Positions 56,876 through 64,000 of a DNA stretch of 64,000 nucleotides are shown one piece after another (within the stretch, counting starts at the first letter, position 1; each line of letters starts with the position of its first letter). The stretch comes from Cohaesibacter gelatinilyticus (GTDB lineage: Bacteria; Pseudomonadota; Alphaproteobacteria; Rhizobiales; Cohaesibacteraceae): contig NZ_OBEL01000006.1 in assembly GCF_900215605.1 (NCBI RefSeq), positions 1 to 64,000 on the forward strand, in the 5' to 3' direction. The position numbers were made by a program, and so were the translations under genes. The notes beneath the pieces are model-generated. The model was not told the DNA's origin. It searched no databases and saw only the letters and a list, made by a program, of their open reading frames with translations.

Positions 56876-57451
56876 ATGAAAAAGTCAACCACGTTCAGCT
56901 TGCCGAACCTTTTGACATTTGGCCGTATTCTAGCCGTTCCCGCATTGGTTATCTGCATGCTTTGGCCAGATTCGGACACTGCTCGCTGGACTGCCCTGGG
57001 TATCTTCGCAGCAGCCGCTATCACCGACTTCTTTGATGGCTATCTTGCCCGTATCCTCAATGTCCAATCCGCTCTCGGCCGAATGCTGGACCCAATTGCA
57101 GACAAATTGCTCGTCACCATTTCCATTCTGATGTTGGCGGCAGCAGATACCCTCAACGGTTTTCATATCTGGGCCGGCGTAATCATTGTCTGCCGTGAAA
57201 TTCTCGTTTCGGGTTTGCGCGAATTTTTGGCGGAATTGCAGGTCAGCGTCCCGGTAACCCGCCTGGCCAAATGGAAGACCACAGCACAACTCGTTGCCCT
57301 TGGCTTTCTTCTGGCAGGCCCAGCCGGTGACAAGGTTCTCCCCTTCAATACGGAGATTGGTCTAACACTGATGTGGATTTCTGCTTTGCTAACCTTATAT
57401 ACGGGTTATGATTATTTCCGTGCCGGAATTCATTATCTGCTGGATGACTAA
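56876..57451 (+). CDS. pgsA: CDP-diacylglycerol--glycerol-3-phosphate 3-phosphatidyltransferase
   Basis: A 191-residue CDP-alcohol phosphatidyltransferase that makes phosphatidylglycerophosphate, the committed step to phosphatidylglycerol. The signature DGYLARILNVQSALGRMLDP (about residues 53-72) with the final D of DPIAD fits DG-x2-AR-x8-G-x3-D-x3-D. Four to five membrane helices. The frame continues upstream to 56792, but MKKSTTFSLPNLLTFGRI at 56876 is the usual N-terminus. It lies between uvrC and moaD. Confidence 0.95.
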   Translation: MKKSTTFSLPNLLTFGRILAVPALVICMLWPDSDTARWTALGIFAAAAITDFFDGYLARILNVQSALGRMLDPIADKLLVTISILMLAAADTLNGFHIWAGVIIVCREILVSGLREFLAELQVSVPVTRLAKWKTTAQLVALGFLLAGPAGDKVLPFNTEIGLTLMWISALLTLYTGYDYFRAGIHYLLDD

Positions 57452-57531
57452 TCTCAAGGCAACCTCCGACCAATCGGTCTAGAAGCTTGGTAAACAGCAA
57501 AACCCGGACGTTGTGAGAATTGGAGCAGACG

Positions 57532-57783
57532 ATGAAACTGATCTATTTCGCCTGGATTAGAGAACGCCTTGGCATTGAAGAAGAAGAAATCGATTTACCG
57601 AACAGCGTGACCACCGTGCAGGACCTGCTCCTCTGGCAACAAGGCCGGGATGACCAATATGAAGGAGCCTTTGCAGATCTGGACACAATTCGCGTTGCAT
57701 TGGATCAGTTTCATGCAGAACGTGACGATCCAGTTGCAGGTGCGTCCGAGATTGCCTTTTTCCCTCCCATGACCGGCGGTTGA
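57532..57783 (+). CDS. moaD: Molybdopterin synthase sulfur carrier subunit
   Basis: An 83-residue ubiquitin-like protein (YFAWIRERLGIEEEE near the start) ending in PPMTGG. The C-terminal Gly-Gly is adenylated and thiocarboxylated to supply sulfur for molybdopterin. The ATG at 57532 follows GGAG. moaE begins 17 bp after its stop, so the two subunits are coexpressed. Confidence 0.95.
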   Translation: MKLIYFAWIRERLGIEEEEIDLPNSVTTVQDLLLWQQGRDDQYEGAFADLDTIRVALDQFHAERDDPVAGASEIAFFPPMTGG

Positions 57784-57799
57784 TCAGAAAGCCAATACC

Positions 57800-58255
57800 A
57801 TGACTGTCAGCTTGCAAGAGAACGATTTCGATATCGCAACAGAAATTGATGCGTTGAGTTCAGGAGATACCGGCATTGGTGCTGTCGTCACCTTCACCGG
57901 TCTTGTCCGGGATATGGTCGATGATGAACGCATCATCGATATGACGTTGGAGCATTATCCAGCCATGGCCCGGACTGAGCTGGAACGAATTGAGGCAGAA
58001 GCCAACAAGCGTTGGCCTCTGAACGGCACTCGCATCATTCACCGCTTTGGTACTCTGATACCTGGTGATCGAATCGTTCTGGTTGTGACGGCTTCCTCTC
58101 ACCGACAAGCAGCTTTTGAAGCGGCAGAATTCATTATGGATTTTCTGAAAACCCGAGCTCCCTTCTGGAAAAAGGAAAAGCTGGAACAAGGTGATAGTGG
58201 CTGGGTTGAGGCAAAAGACAAGGATGACGCAGCGTTGGAACGCTGGAAGCGCTGA
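57800..58255 (+). CDS. moaE: Molybdopterin synthase catalytic subunit
   Basis: A 151-residue MoaE: GAVVTFTGLVRD near residues 27-38, LEHYPAMARTELERI, RIIHRFGTLIPGD, and the catalytic region AFEAAEFIMDFLKTRAPFWKKE containing the conserved lysines. It converts precursor Z (cPMP) to molybdopterin with MoaD. The product could serve MsrP and other molybdoenzymes. Confidence 0.95.
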   Translation: MTVSLQENDFDIATEIDALSSGDTGIGAVVTFTGLVRDMVDDERIIDMTLEHYPAMARTELERIEAEANKRWPLNGTRIIHRFGTLIPGDRIVLVVTASSHRQAAFEAAEFIMDFLKTRAPFWKKEKLEQGDSGWVEAKDKDDAALERWKR

Positions 58256-58275
58256 TTTTTCCAATATTTTCAAAG

Positions 58276-58308
58276 AGAAAGGCGACTTCCCGAAGAAGCA
58301 GCCTTTCT
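58276..58308. terminator. Hairpin between moaE and ilvE
   Basis: AGAAAGGC (58276-58283) pairs with GCCTTTCT (58301-58308), with an inner CTTC/GAAG pair. It lies between convergent genes. T-runs are weak on both sides. Confidence 0.6.
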
Positions 58309-58332
58309 TGTCAAAGCACAAAGGAGATTGAC

Positions 58333-59223
58333 TTATTCTGCTGCTGCGGCGGTAGGGGTCACCTCTGCCGTGTAATCATCCATCAGAGTTTTGGTTATAG
58401 TTCCCGGAGTGAAGCTGTAATTGTCAATTGCAGAAACCGGGGTAACCTCCACTGCAGTACCGGTCAGGAAACATTCTTCGAAATCACCCAATTCTTCAGG
58501 GCGAATTTTACGCTCGATAACCTTGATACCGCGACGTTTGGCCAGATCGACCACTGTTTGACGGGTAATACCGTTCAAAAAACAGTCTGGCGTAGGAGTA
58601 TGGATAGCCCCATCCTTGATGAAGAAGATATTCGCGCCGGTTGCCTCGGCAACATAGCCCTCAAAATCCAGCATCATGGCATCCTGATATCCCTCTTTCT
58701 CCACTTTATGCTTGGAGAGCGTGCAGATCATATAAAGACCCGCAGCCTTGGCTACACATGGAATTGTACGAGGATCCGGACGGCGCCACTCGGCGGTTTT
58801 CAGACGCAAACCTTTCAAACGATCCTCTGGCGAGAAATAGGATGGCCATTCCCACGCCGCAATCGCGACATTGATCTTATTCTCCTGAGCAGAGATGCCC
58901 ATCATCTCGGAACCACGCCATGCAACAGGACGCAGATAAGCATCGGTCAGACCTTCCTTCTCCAGAATTTCAATCTGAATGCGGTTCAACTCTTGCTGAG
59001 AATAGGGAATTTCAAACCCCAAAAGCTCCGCTGATTTGTAAAGACGCTCTGTATGTTCTTCGAGCTTGAAGATTTTTCCACCATAAGCGCGCACACCCTC
59101 AAACACGGAGGAAGCATAATGCAAGCCATGAGACAGAACATGCAATTTCGCATCTTTCCAGTCCACATACTCACCATTGTACCAAATATGTCCTTCACGC
59201 TGATCAAATGATGGTCCAGCCAT
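58333..59223 (-). CDS. ilvE: Branched-chain amino acid aminotransferase
   Basis: A 296-residue class IV aminotransferase for valine, leucine and isoleucine. HYASSVFEGVRAYGG begins the fold, the PLP lysine is Lys159 in CVAKAAGLYM, and EATGANIFFIKDG and ECFLTGTAVEVTPVSAID are conserved. The C-terminus is Ala-rich. The ATG at 59223 follows AGGAG; a longer frame to 59253 is rejected. It is divergent from the MarR gene, as in other alphaproteobacteria. Confidence 0.95.
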   Translation of the reverse strand: MAGPSFDQREGHIWYNGEYVDWKDAKLHVLSHGLHYASSVFEGVRAYGGKIFKLEEHTERLYKSAELLGFEIPYSQQELNRIQIEILEKEGLTDAYLRPVAWRGSEMMGISAQENKINVAIAAWEWPSYFSPEDRLKGLRLKTAEWRRPDPRTIPCVAKAAGLYMICTLSKHKVEKEGYQDAMMLDFEGYVAEATGANIFFIKDGAIHTPTPDCFLNGITRQTVVDLAKRRGIKVIERKIRPEELGDFEECFLTGTAVEVTPVSAIDNYSFTPGTITKTLMDDYTAEVTPTAAAAE

Positions 59224-59420
59224 TTTCTTGTCTCCTGGTACAGTTGCCCCCAATCACGGGCGCAAGACCGGCAAAGCCTTTTGCGCTGAACAATTTCTCA
59301 CGCTATGGTCTATCCGGCCTTTAAAATTCCAAAACAGGTCCTTTGCGAAAAGAAGTGATTTTAGCAAGAAAATTTGCATTCCTTTCGCAAGATCTGAGAA
59401 AGAAGTAACAAATGAATAAA

Positions 59421-59514
59421 AATAAGTCAATAATGCTGACTTATTTTTTGATATTTGCGAACCATACACCAGAATCTCAATTACAAAATTATTCTCAATT
59501 CAAATGAGAATAAG
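59421..59514. promoter_or_regulatory. Twin 25-bp palindromes between ilvE and petP-like gene
   Basis: Two palindromes have the same architecture, 9-bp arms and a 7-nt spacer: AATAAGTCA-N7-TGACTTATT (59421-59445) and TTATTCTCA-N7-TGAGAATAA (59490-59514). Both have TCA-N7-TGA at the core. The first extends to a 12-bp arm and looks like a terminator, but a terminator makes no sense between divergent genes. They are 69 bp apart centre to centre, and the second is 70 bp upstream of the MarR start. They are likely operators. Confidence 0.55.
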
Positions 59515-59584
59515 GAAGAATTAATTCGCCGTCTCAGCGCATAACAGATAAAATATCTCAAAATACGAAGTTCGAAGTATAAAG

Positions 59585-60118
59585 ATGACAGACAAAAAAA
59601 ATGATCAGAACCTACCGATGATCACCTTTCCCATGTCGGAGCAGGATGGTATTTCCTTCGAAATCATCGAGCTCCTCTTCTTCGCCTATCGCGATTTCGT
59701 CGCTGATCCCGATTCCATGTTGGCAGGCATAGGATATGGTCGTGCTCACCATAGAGTTCTGCATTTTGTCAACCGCAGTCCCGGTATCCCGGTGGCCCAT
59801 CTGCTTGAAATTCTGAAAATCACCAAGCAAAGTCTGGCACGTGTTCTCAAGCAATTGATCGAGGATGGCTATATTGCCCAACAAACAGGTGACAAAGATC
59901 GCCGCCAGCGCCTTCTTTTCCCGACACAAAAGGGCCGTGATCTGGCATTGCAACTCTCCCGCTGCCAGGCACGACGGATAGAACAGGCCCTAATCAGTCT
60001 GCCACCAGAGACCAAGGAAACTGCCAAAGCCTTTCTCTATTCCTTGATTGAGCAGAATGATCGCCCTTTGGTACGTCAGCTCAACAGTCAGCAAGATCGC
60101 CAGGACCATGCATTGTAA
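59585..60118 (+). CDS. petP: MarR family regulator (PetP-like)
   Basis: A 177-residue MarR-type winged-helix protein: GYGRAHHRVLHFV in helix 2-3, LLEILKITKQSLARVLKQL as the recognition region, and the wing GDKDRRQRLLFPT. Position next to a response regulator and opposite ilvE matches petP of Rhodobacter capsulatus, where petPR is needed for cytochrome bc1 expression. The symbol is assigned by family and context and is tentative. The downstream regulator starts 126 bp later, without an obvious terminator. Confidence 0.85.
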   Translation: MTDKKNDQNLPMITFPMSEQDGISFEIIELLFFAYRDFVADPDSMLAGIGYGRAHHRVLHFVNRSPGIPVAHLLEILKITKQSLARVLKQLIEDGYIAQQTGDKDRRQRLLFPTQKGRDLALQLSRCQARRIEQALISLPPETKETAKAFLYSLIEQNDRPLVRQLNSQQDRQDHAL

Positions 60119-60243
60119 GAATAGGTAAGGTTTCGTGCTTTGACGCTGATGCAGCAAAACATGTTAAACTGAATGCAGTTCGATCCTGCAACCGTGACCC
60201 GAGGTCATGGCAGGCCACTATAGTAACAAAGCTCAAGACGATC

Positions 60244-60945
60244 ATGGCCTCTTCAAACAAATCCCTGCCGGATAATGCTCAGCATCTGTTGGTCATCGAC
60301 GACGACAGCCGCATCCGCTCACTTCTGCAAAAATACCTGACCAACAATGGCTATCGGGTCTCCGCAGCGCAAAATGCAGCCGAAGCGCGCAAGACAATGG
60401 CAGGCCTTTCCTTCGATCTGCTCATTCTGGATGTAATGATGCCCGGTGAAACCGGTATGGAGTTTGCCAGCTCTTTACGGGAAACAGACAGCATACCTAT
60501 TCTGATGCTTACCGCCCGCGCAGAAAGCGAAAGCCGTATCCAGGGACTGGAGATTGGTGTTGACGATTATTTGCCAAAACCATTTGAACCTCGTGAATTG
60601 CTGCTGCGTATTCGCAACATTCTCAAACATCACATGGCAAACGCTACCGCTGCCATCAATGAAGTCAATTTCGGCCCCTTCCAATTCAAACTGGAGCGAC
60701 AGGAATTATTGTGTGGGGATGATGTTATTCGCCTGACTGATCGTGAACGGGAATTGCTGGCACTGTTCGCCTCCCAACCGGGCGCGACTGTCACGCGCGC
60801 CGCCCTGGCTGGAGAAGATGGCACAGGCGAGCGCACGGTCGATGTACAAATCAATCGCCTTCGCCGGAAAATTGAACCAGATCCCTCAAACCCGATTTAT
60901 TTGCAAACAATTCGTGGTATTGGCTATCGTCTATTGACAGATTAA
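60244..60945 (+). CDS. petR: OmpR-type response regulator (PetR-like)
   Basis: A 233-residue response regulator: receiver domain with Asp63 as phosphoacceptor (LLILDVMMPGETG) and Lys112 (LPKPFEP), then an OmpR-type winged helix ending GERTVDVQINRLRRKIEPD and TIRGIGYRL. It is probably phosphorylated by the kinase encoded 28 bp downstream. The PetR name follows the operon context; the target genes here are not shown. Confidence 0.93.
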   Translation: MASSNKSLPDNAQHLLVIDDDSRIRSLLQKYLTNNGYRVSAAQNAAEARKTMAGLSFDLLILDVMMPGETGMEFASSLRETDSIPILMLTARAESESRIQGLEIGVDDYLPKPFEPRELLLRIRNILKHHMANATAAINEVNFGPFQFKLERQELLCGDDVIRLTDRERELLALFASQPGATVTRAALAGEDGTGERTVDVQINRLRRKIEPDPSNPIYLQTIRGIGYRLLTD

Positions 60946-60972
60946 GCGTGATCAAATGACCATGGCCACATC

Positions 60973-62472
60973 ATGAACAAAGACGATCGAAAATTGAAGC
61001 AGACCGTGGAGGCCACGGGTCCAAACACACAGAAGCTTGCAAATATGCCCGACATACCCGTTGAGGCAAAGTTGACATGGCTCCCCAATTGGCTGAGACC
61101 ATCGATCATCTTTCTCATTCAAGTGATCGCACTCATCAGATCTGCTTGGCGGCAATTCACGCGCTTTATCGCCAGAATGATGCCCAAAGGCCTCTATGGC
61201 CGCTCGCTTATCATCATTGTAGCCCCAATGGTCATCCTGCAATCAGTTCTGGCTTTTGTCTTCATGGAACGTCACTGGCAGACGGTCACCAATCGATTGT
61301 CAGGGGCAGTCACCCGAGACATTGCAGCTATCATTGCAGTCATCGAACAATATCCTCAAGATGCTGAAAATGAAACCATCATCAAGATCGCCAAAGATCA
61401 GATGGATCTGAATGTAGCATTGCTTCCGGCGGGTCCATTGCCACCTCCCGGCCCCAAACCCTTCTTCAGCTTGCTTGATCGTGCGTTGTCACAAAAGATC
61501 ACTGCACAAATCGGTAAACCTTTCTGGATTGACACCGTTGGCCGCTCCAATCTGGTTGAAGTGCGTATCAAATTGAAGGATTCGGTTCTCCGCGTTTTCA
61601 CACGCCGCAGCCAGACTTATGCCTCCAATTCTCATATCTTTCTGATCTGGATGATTGGGACGTCACTGGTACTGCTAATCGTCGCCATTCTGTTCTTGCG
61701 CAATCAAATTCGCCCCATTCAACGGTTGGCTAACGCCGCAGAACAATTCGGTAAAGGTCAGGATCTGGCCAATTTCCGACCAACTGGCGCACGAGAGGTT
61801 CGACAGGCCGCCCATGCCTTCATAGAAATGAAACGCAGAATCGAACGACAAATCGAACAGCGAACTACCATGCTGGCCGGTGTGTCTCATGATCTTCGCA
61901 CTGTTCTGACGCGTTTCAAGCTACAACTTGCATTGTTTGAAGATGAGCCGGAAGCACGGGACATGCAGCGTGATGTTGATGAAATGCAGCATATGCTCGA
62001 AGATTATCTGGCTTTTGCGCGTGGTGTCTCTGCCGAAAAATCTGCAACTATTTCCATACCCGATTTTCTGGAAGAACTCAGCCACGACGCCGAAAGATCA
62101 GGAAAGAATCTGAAAGTCACCCATCATGGTCGCGCAGAGGTTTCCATCCGCCCTCAGACCATGAAACGATGCCTGACCAACCTGGTCAGCAATGCCCTGC
62201 GTTATGGGAATGCCGTGGAACTCACATCGGAACAGACCACCAACTGGTGGATCATCACGATTGATGATGACGGCCCGGGAATTCCGCAGCCAGAATGGGA
62301 AACCGTTTTCAAACCTTTCTATCGGCTGGATACGGCGCGCAATCAGGATATCTCAAGCACAGGTCTGGGCCTTGCCATTGCGCGCGATATTGCACGTGGT
62401 CATGGTGGTGATATCAAACTATGCGAAAGCCCGGCTGGTGGCCTTCGTGCAGCGATCCGCCTGCCCGTCTAG
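60973..62472 (+). CDS. EnvZ-like sensor histidine kinase
   Basis: A 499-residue membrane kinase. The N-terminal 75 residues are cytoplasmic with one amphipathic stretch. Membrane helices lie at about 78-98 and 222-244, bounding a periplasmic sensor of about 120 residues. HAMP follows (about 245-298), then the H-box GVSHDLRT with His306, the N-box NLVSNALRYG, and G-boxes DDGPGIP and STGLGLAIARDIARGHGG. It is the likely partner of the response regulator upstream. The signal is unknown. Its end faces csaA 23 bp away. Confidence 0.94.
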   Translation: MNKDDRKLKQTVEATGPNTQKLANMPDIPVEAKLTWLPNWLRPSIIFLIQVIALIRSAWRQFTRFIARMMPKGLYGRSLIIIVAPMVILQSVLAFVFMERHWQTVTNRLSGAVTRDIAAIIAVIEQYPQDAENETIIKIAKDQMDLNVALLPAGPLPPPGPKPFFSLLDRALSQKITAQIGKPFWIDTVGRSNLVEVRIKLKDSVLRVFTRRSQTYASNSHIFLIWMIGTSLVLLIVAILFLRNQIRPIQRLANAAEQFGKGQDLANFRPTGAREVRQAAHAFIEMKRRIERQIEQRTTMLAGVSHDLRTVLTRFKLQLALFEDEPEARDMQRDVDEMQHMLEDYLAFARGVSAEKSATISIPDFLEELSHDAERSGKNLKVTHHGRAEVSIRPQTMKRCLTNLVSNALRYGNAVELTSEQTTNWWIITIDDDGPGIPQPEWETVFKPFYRLDTARNQDISSTGLGLAIARDIARGHGGDIKLCESPAGGLRAAIRLPV

Positions 62473-62494
62473 ACCGCCAGATTTGACGAAACTC

Positions 62495-62833
62495 TCAATG
62501 AAGACGTGAGCCGTTTGGCACAGCCTGCTCAACAGCAGCAAGAACAATATCAGCATTGTCATCACTATAGCCAAGCGTCAAAACTTCGGACATGAAAGGA
62601 CCGATCTGACGACGTGGAAAATTCACCACTGCCATGACCTGACGACCGACTAAATCTTCGCAACTATAGTGAACCGTGATCTGCGCAGAACTTTTCTTGA
62701 CGCCAATCTCGCCACCAAAATCAATTTTCAGCTTATAGGCAGGTTTGCGAGCTTCGGGAAATGGCACAGCCTCAACAACTGTTCCAACACGGATATCAAC
62801 TTTCAAAAAGTCATCGAATGAAATCTCGGACAT
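62495..62833 (-). CDS. csaA: CsaA-type tRNA-binding protein
   Basis: A 112-residue OB-fold protein: FDDFLKVDIRVGTVVEA, KPAYKLKIDFG, QVMAVVNFPRRQIGPFMSEVL and a C-terminal NGSRLH. These are typical of CsaA, an export-related chaperone or tRNA-binding homodimer resembling the C-terminal domain of methionyl-tRNA synthetase. AAGGAG precedes the ATG. Confidence 0.95.
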   Translation of the reverse strand: MSEISFDDFLKVDIRVGTVVEAVPFPEARKPAYKLKIDFGGEIGVKKSSAQITVHYSCEDLVGRQVMAVVNFPRRQIGPFMSEVLTLGYSDDNADIVLAAVEQAVPNGSRLH

Positions 62834-62845
62834 ATCTTCTCCTTA

Positions 62846-62947
62846 GAGCGTGTTCCCGAAAAGTTGAAGCACTTTTCGGATAAGAACTCGCTTTGGATCA
62901 AAAGGTTAAAGCACTACTCACGATTCAACGATTGTGAGAAGTGCTTT
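62846..62947. repeat. Best-preserved copy of dispersed hairpin repeat
   Basis: GAGCGTGTTC flanks a perfect stem CCGAAAAGT (62856-62864) / ACTTTTCGG (62871-62879), followed by ATAAGAACTCGC. A second hairpin pairs AAAGCACT-A-CTCAC (62908-62921) with GTGAG-A-AGTGCTTT (62934-62947). The first module matches those near 1158 and 53487 and recalls the common AGAGCATGATTCCGAAAAGT-type repeats of rhizobial genomes. Confidence 0.65.
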
Positions 62948-62983
62948 AAGTTCAGAGAATGGTCCGGAATTACGATTACAAAC

Positions 62984-63679
62984 TCAAGAGACTGTCGCCA
63001 ACCCTTCGCTCTCATCCACAGAAGAGACAGGTTCGGAAGTTCTGCGACCGGATCTACGATCACGAAACGAAGACCTAGAACAACATTTACGCAACTTGTT
63101 CATGCGACAAAGCAGTTTTTCAGTTTTGCATAAAGCCCGTTCGCCTCGGTGCAAAATCTTGTCCAGCACCGCCATAGTACGAGACAGATCTTCACTTTCA
63201 TCTTCCAGCCAGATCGCAAAAGCACGGCCATAAGCCAGCAAAGCACCTTTGTTGCGCACTTGCCCCATCATCCCGGCGGAAGAAATATGAGCCATTTCCA
63301 TAATCCATTCACCAGTCAGAGCCGACAATGCACATAAATGCATTGCCAACATCGGATCATACTTGGCTGCTTTACTGAGACTGACAATAAGAGCCCGATG
63401 GTCTTGCATGGCGTCAAAGCGCCCCATCAACACATCGAACAAACGATCCCGCGCGGGCTCATCCGCAAGCGCAGTATCAAAGTCATCCAGCATGGTGCGA
63501 TCAATCCGGCGTATCAAATCACTCACATAGGAAAAGCGAGTGGGATATTCTGCATAGGCCTCATGCAAATCGACATTGGCCCGATGAGCCAATCGAGCGC
63601 AGGATATCTCAGTCCATCCATGATCAACGACCGACATTTCGAATTGATCAAATAGGCGATTGCGTATGTCCTGCGTCAC
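62984..63679 (-). CDS. TetR-like regulatory protein
   Basis: A 231-residue protein with an N-terminal TetR-like helix-turn-helix (RNRLFDQFEMSVVDHGWTEI, then CARLAHRANVDLHEAYAEYP) and a helical C-terminal region related to COQ9-like proteins. The last 45 residues are basic with several cysteines (LCKTEKLLCRMNKLRKCC). The start is GTG at 63679, preceded by GGAGGG at 7-8 nt; no ATG gives the full HTH. Ligand and targets are unknown. Confidence 0.82.
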   Translation of the reverse strand: MTQDIRNRLFDQFEMSVVDHGWTEISCARLAHRANVDLHEAYAEYPTRFSYVSDLIRRIDRTMLDDFDTALADEPARDRLFDVLMGRFDAMQDHRALIVSLSKAAKYDPMLAMHLCALSALTGEWIMEMAHISSAGMMGQVRNKGALLAYGRAFAIWLEDESEDLSRTMAVLDKILHRGERALCKTEKLLCRMNKLRKCCSRSSFRDRRSGRRTSEPVSSVDESEGLATVS

Positions 63680-64000
63680 AACTAGGCCCTCCTGCTATCT
63701 CAACTTATTGCTGTACGCCAATCATTCGACGCCAGATCAGTATTGTAACACAAAATGGCTATTCCAAGGGCGAAAGCTCAGGACGTAGACTCATAGATGA
63801 GCTGTATTTGGCGTCAAAATGGTCTGATATAGCTAGAAAAAGAGGGAAGGATGGACTGGTTACCCATTCAAGCTCTTTGCCGACGTCAGATTTTGACCAT
63901 TTTGTCGTCCGAAGGATAGGGCGATTTTTTCCGATCACCACGTCGCAAGGATTTGAAAATACAACACATTGTCTGCATCCTCACTCCTTGTGATCGAAAA
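63680..64000. other. Terminal gap without a supported gene
   Basis: The last 321 bases show no frame with a good start and family match. An inverted repeat GTCAAAATGGTC (63813-63824) / GACCATTTTGTC (63895-63906), 11 of 12 bases paired, is the only notable feature. The region includes the TetR gene promoter. Confidence 0.5.

Noticed and set aside
63759-63993. Short overlapping frames on both strands at the window end
   Set aside because: No ribosome sites and no recognisable residues; the region is better read as a promoter gap.

Overview
The window reads as chromosomal DNA of an alphaproteobacterium of the order Hyphomicrobiales (Rhizobiales), probably marine. The evidence is gene content and order: tRNA-Ile(CAU)/rpoD/dnaG/yqeY facing carA; carB-greA then an Lrp regulator; trxB with a LysR gene; uvrC-pgsA-moaD-moaE; and ilvE facing a petP-petR-kinase operon. 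Base composition is close to even. A VIT/vWA protein paired with a proteobacterial (class GN) sortase is a combination I associate with marine proteobacteria. The genus assignment (Cohaesibacter- or Stappia-like) is inference only.

Layout. 0-9.3 kb is information processing and carbamoyl-phosphate synthesis: tRNA-Ile, a periplasmic SIMPL protein, rpoD, dnaG, yqeY, carA and a membrane zinc peptidase. 9.3-12.6 kb is an accessory block between carA and carB: a possible small minus-strand gene, an HTH regulator behind three evenly spaced palindromes, an acyltransferase, and a DUF2306 membrane protein facing a membrane-anchored LytTR regulator. 12.8-20.5 kb holds carB, greA, an Lrp regulator, an ELM1-like gene with an apparent ATT start, trxB and a LysR gene. 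At 20.6 kb lies a probable small RNA with an exposed anti-Shine-Dalgarno loop. 20.8-25.1 kb is a sigma-54 aldehyde-oxidation module (AcoR-type activator, aldehyde dehydrogenase, DUF779). 25-30 kb has msrP, an EF-G-like GTPase and an aspartate aminotransferase. 30.4-32.9 kb is an octaheme cytochrome c with a cytochrome b partner. 33.4-36.5 kb is the VIT/vWA protein and its sortase. 36.6-41.5 kb has an EamA transporter, uvrB and an unusual Crp/Fnr regulator. 42-54.6 kb is a run of small mono- or bicistronic genes, many exported (CcdA/thioredoxin, RlpA-like, MBL hydrolase, DinB, pentapeptide protein, RlmJ, RNase T2, GST, AIM24-like, Ca/Na exchanger). 54.7-63.7 kb has uvrC, pgsA, moaD, moaE, ilvE, petP-petR-kinase, csaA and a TetR regulator.

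Several genes combine into functions. CarA and CarB form one enzyme although their genes are split. The AcoR-type activator probably drives the aldehyde dehydrogenase from a -24/-12 promoter. The octaheme cytochrome and cytochrome b look like a quinone-linked periplasmic oxidoreductase. CcdA and the thioredoxin-like protein look like a split DsbD pathway. MoaD and MoaE form molybdopterin synthase, needed by MsrP.

No CRISPR array, insertion sequence, prophage or rRNA operon was seen. The non-routine signals are mostly in the gaps: the small RNA, paired palindromic operators, a small family of hairpin repeats, and short genes with good ribosome binding sites. Boundaries of non-coding features are read by eye.
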